DNA of 64,000 bases from Acidobacteriota bacterium (GTDB taxonomy: Bacteria; Acidobacteriota; Vicinamibacteria; Vicinamibacterales; UBA2999): NCBI GenBank assembly GCA_947465645.1, contig CANIBQ010000003.1, positions 62,001-126,000 on the forward strand. Reading direction: 5' to 3'. Below the pieces are notes generated by a model. It worked only from the letters and a program-made list of their open reading frames with translations. It was not told where the DNA came from and did no database searches. A program made the position numbers and the translations under genes. Shown piece by piece: positions 63,093-64,000 of this stretch; positions within the stretch are counted from its first letter, which is position 1; each line of letters starts with the position of its first letter.

Positions 63093-64000
63093 GTGCGAGC
63101 GTCCATATTGTCGGTTGCGCTGTTGCTGGCGGGGGCGGTGGCGGCTGATGCCCAGCCCGCGTATCAGTACCTGCGGATCATCGCGCCGGCCGCGCCGGGC
63201 GGCGGGTGGGATCAGACCGCGCGCGTGATGCAGCAGGCCATGCAGCAGGCGGGCATCGTCCGCACCGCGCCGGTGGAGAACATTCCGGGCGCCGCCGGCA
63301 CGATTGGACTCGCGCGCTTCATGGGCGCCGAGCGAGGCAAAGGCGACGCCGTGATGATCTCGGGACTGATCATGCTCGGCGGCATCGTCACCCAGCGCTC
63401 GCCGGTGACGCTGCGTGACGTCACGCCGATTGCGCGGCTGACGGGTGAGTACGAGGTCATCGTCGTGCCGTCGGCGTCGCGCTTCAGGTCGTTCGACGAG
63501 TTCCTCGCGGCATTCAAGGCGCGTCCCGAATCGATCTCGTGGGGTGGCGGATCCGCCGGTGGCAGCGATCAGATCCTGGCGGGGCTGGTCGCCGACGCCG
63601 TCGGCGTGGAGCCACGCCGCGTGAACTACATAGCGTTCTCTGGCGGCGGCGAGGCGCTGTCATCGATCGTCGGCAACCAGGTGTCGGTGGGCGTCAACGG
63701 GCTCGCGGAGCTGCTGCCGCAGATCGAGGCGGGGACGGTCCGCGTGCTGGCCATCTCGAGCGCCGAACGGCTGCCGGGGATCGATGCACCGACGCTGCGC
63801 GAGCAGGGGGTCGATGTCGAGTTCGAGAACTGGCGGTCGGTGGTGGCGCCGCCGGGCATCAGCGATGCGGATCGCGCGAAGCTCGAGCAGGCGATCGACG
63901 CCATGGTTCGCTCAGAGCCCTGGCGCGAGGCGATGACGCGGTACAGGTGGATCGATCGCTACCTTGCCGGTGAGCCGTTCGCCCAGTTCGTCGATCGCGA
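63093..64000 (+). CDS. TctC/Bug-family substrate-binding protein (partial)
   Basis: The open frame starts at GTG 63093 and runs past the window end; 302 codons are visible. A signal peptide (VRASILSVALLLAGAVAADA) is followed by the Bug fold: RIIAPAAPGGGWDQTARVMQ, NIPGAAGTIGLARFMG, SISWGGGSAGGSDQILAG, VGVNGLAELLPQIEAGTVRVLAI and VEFENWRSVVAPPGIS. The family binds tri- or dicarboxylates and other organic acids for tripartite tricarboxylate transporters. No TctA/TctB subunits are visible, though they could lie beyond the edge. Confidence 0.9.
   Translation, partial: MRASILSVALLLAGAVAADAQPAYQYLRIIAPAAPGGGWDQTARVMQQAMQQAGIVRTAPVENIPGAAGTIGLARFMGAERGKGDAVMISGLIMLGGIVTQRSPVTLRDVTPIARLTGEYEVIVVPSASRFRSFDEFLAAFKARPESISWGGGSAGGSDQILAGLVADAVGVEPRRVNYIAFSGGGEALSSIVGNQVSVGVNGLAELLPQIEAGTVRVLAISSAERLPGIDAPTLREQGVDVEFENWRSVVAPPGISDADRAKLEQAIDAMVRSEPWREAMTRYRWIDRYLAGEPFAQFVDR

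Overview
The window is GC-rich bacterial chromosome. Gene content suggests a heterotrophic Acidobacteriota, most likely Vicinamibacteria-like: three long outer-membrane receptors with a carboxypeptidase-regulatory-like N-domain, a DUF1592/DUF1552 pair, many exported proteins of unknown function, a creatininase-family protein, and abundant palindromic intergenic repeats. The lineage is an inference; there is no rRNA to confirm it.

Layout. 1-9800: two tandem ABC-F ATPases, a secreted beta-sandwich-like protein, a Pro-rich lipoprotein, a two-repeat exported protein, an HD-domain protein, a Tat-exported TRAP-type binding protein, Ada and a small membrane protein. 9890-14500 (minus): a TonB-dependent-type receptor with a frameshifting deletion, a double DoxX protein and a decayed gene upstream of it. 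14650-22630: a His-rich membrane protein with an MBL-fold hydrolase, a PHP protein, threonine dehydratase, TadA, an IS3 transposase remnant between two inverted palindromic elements, and an Nramp-type transporter.

22739-30116 is a tRNA-Ser(CGA) genomic island bounded by a 23-bp direct repeat. It holds an AbiEi/AbiEii-type toxin-antitoxin pair behind a palindromic operator, then a primase-helicase-nuclease gene that is broken twice: by an internal deletion with frameshift, and by a 3.56-kb IS1595-family transposon. The transposon has matching inverted ends and a target duplication, and carries a Dam-like DNA methylase and a ParB/Srx-like protein as passengers. A TIR-domain remnant lies just outside the island.

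30600-35840: an exported protein, a second receptor, a DUF6152-type protein and a lipoprotein. 36150-44200: a transport and metabolism cluster with two NMT1/TauA-like binding proteins, a creatininase-family protein, ABC ATPase and permease, a UbiD-family decarboxylase, an SdhA-like flavoprotein and a short 2Fe-2S protein. The last four plus-strand genes are translationally coupled. 44400-49990: a Tat-signal thiamine-diphosphate enzyme, a diheme cytochrome c and a third receptor. 50000-60990: an Ig/CnaB-like protein, DUF1592 and DUF1552 proteins, an ankyrin protein, two tandem paralogous alpha/beta hydrolases, an exported hydrolase and an NHL beta-propeller. 61020-64000: a receiver-domain remnant, an ABC exporter and a tripartite-tricarboxylate binding protein cut by the window end.

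The intergenic DNA is unusually structured. It contains heptanucleotide tandem repeats, long imperfect palindromes and a 19-bp tandem array enclosed by inverted ends.
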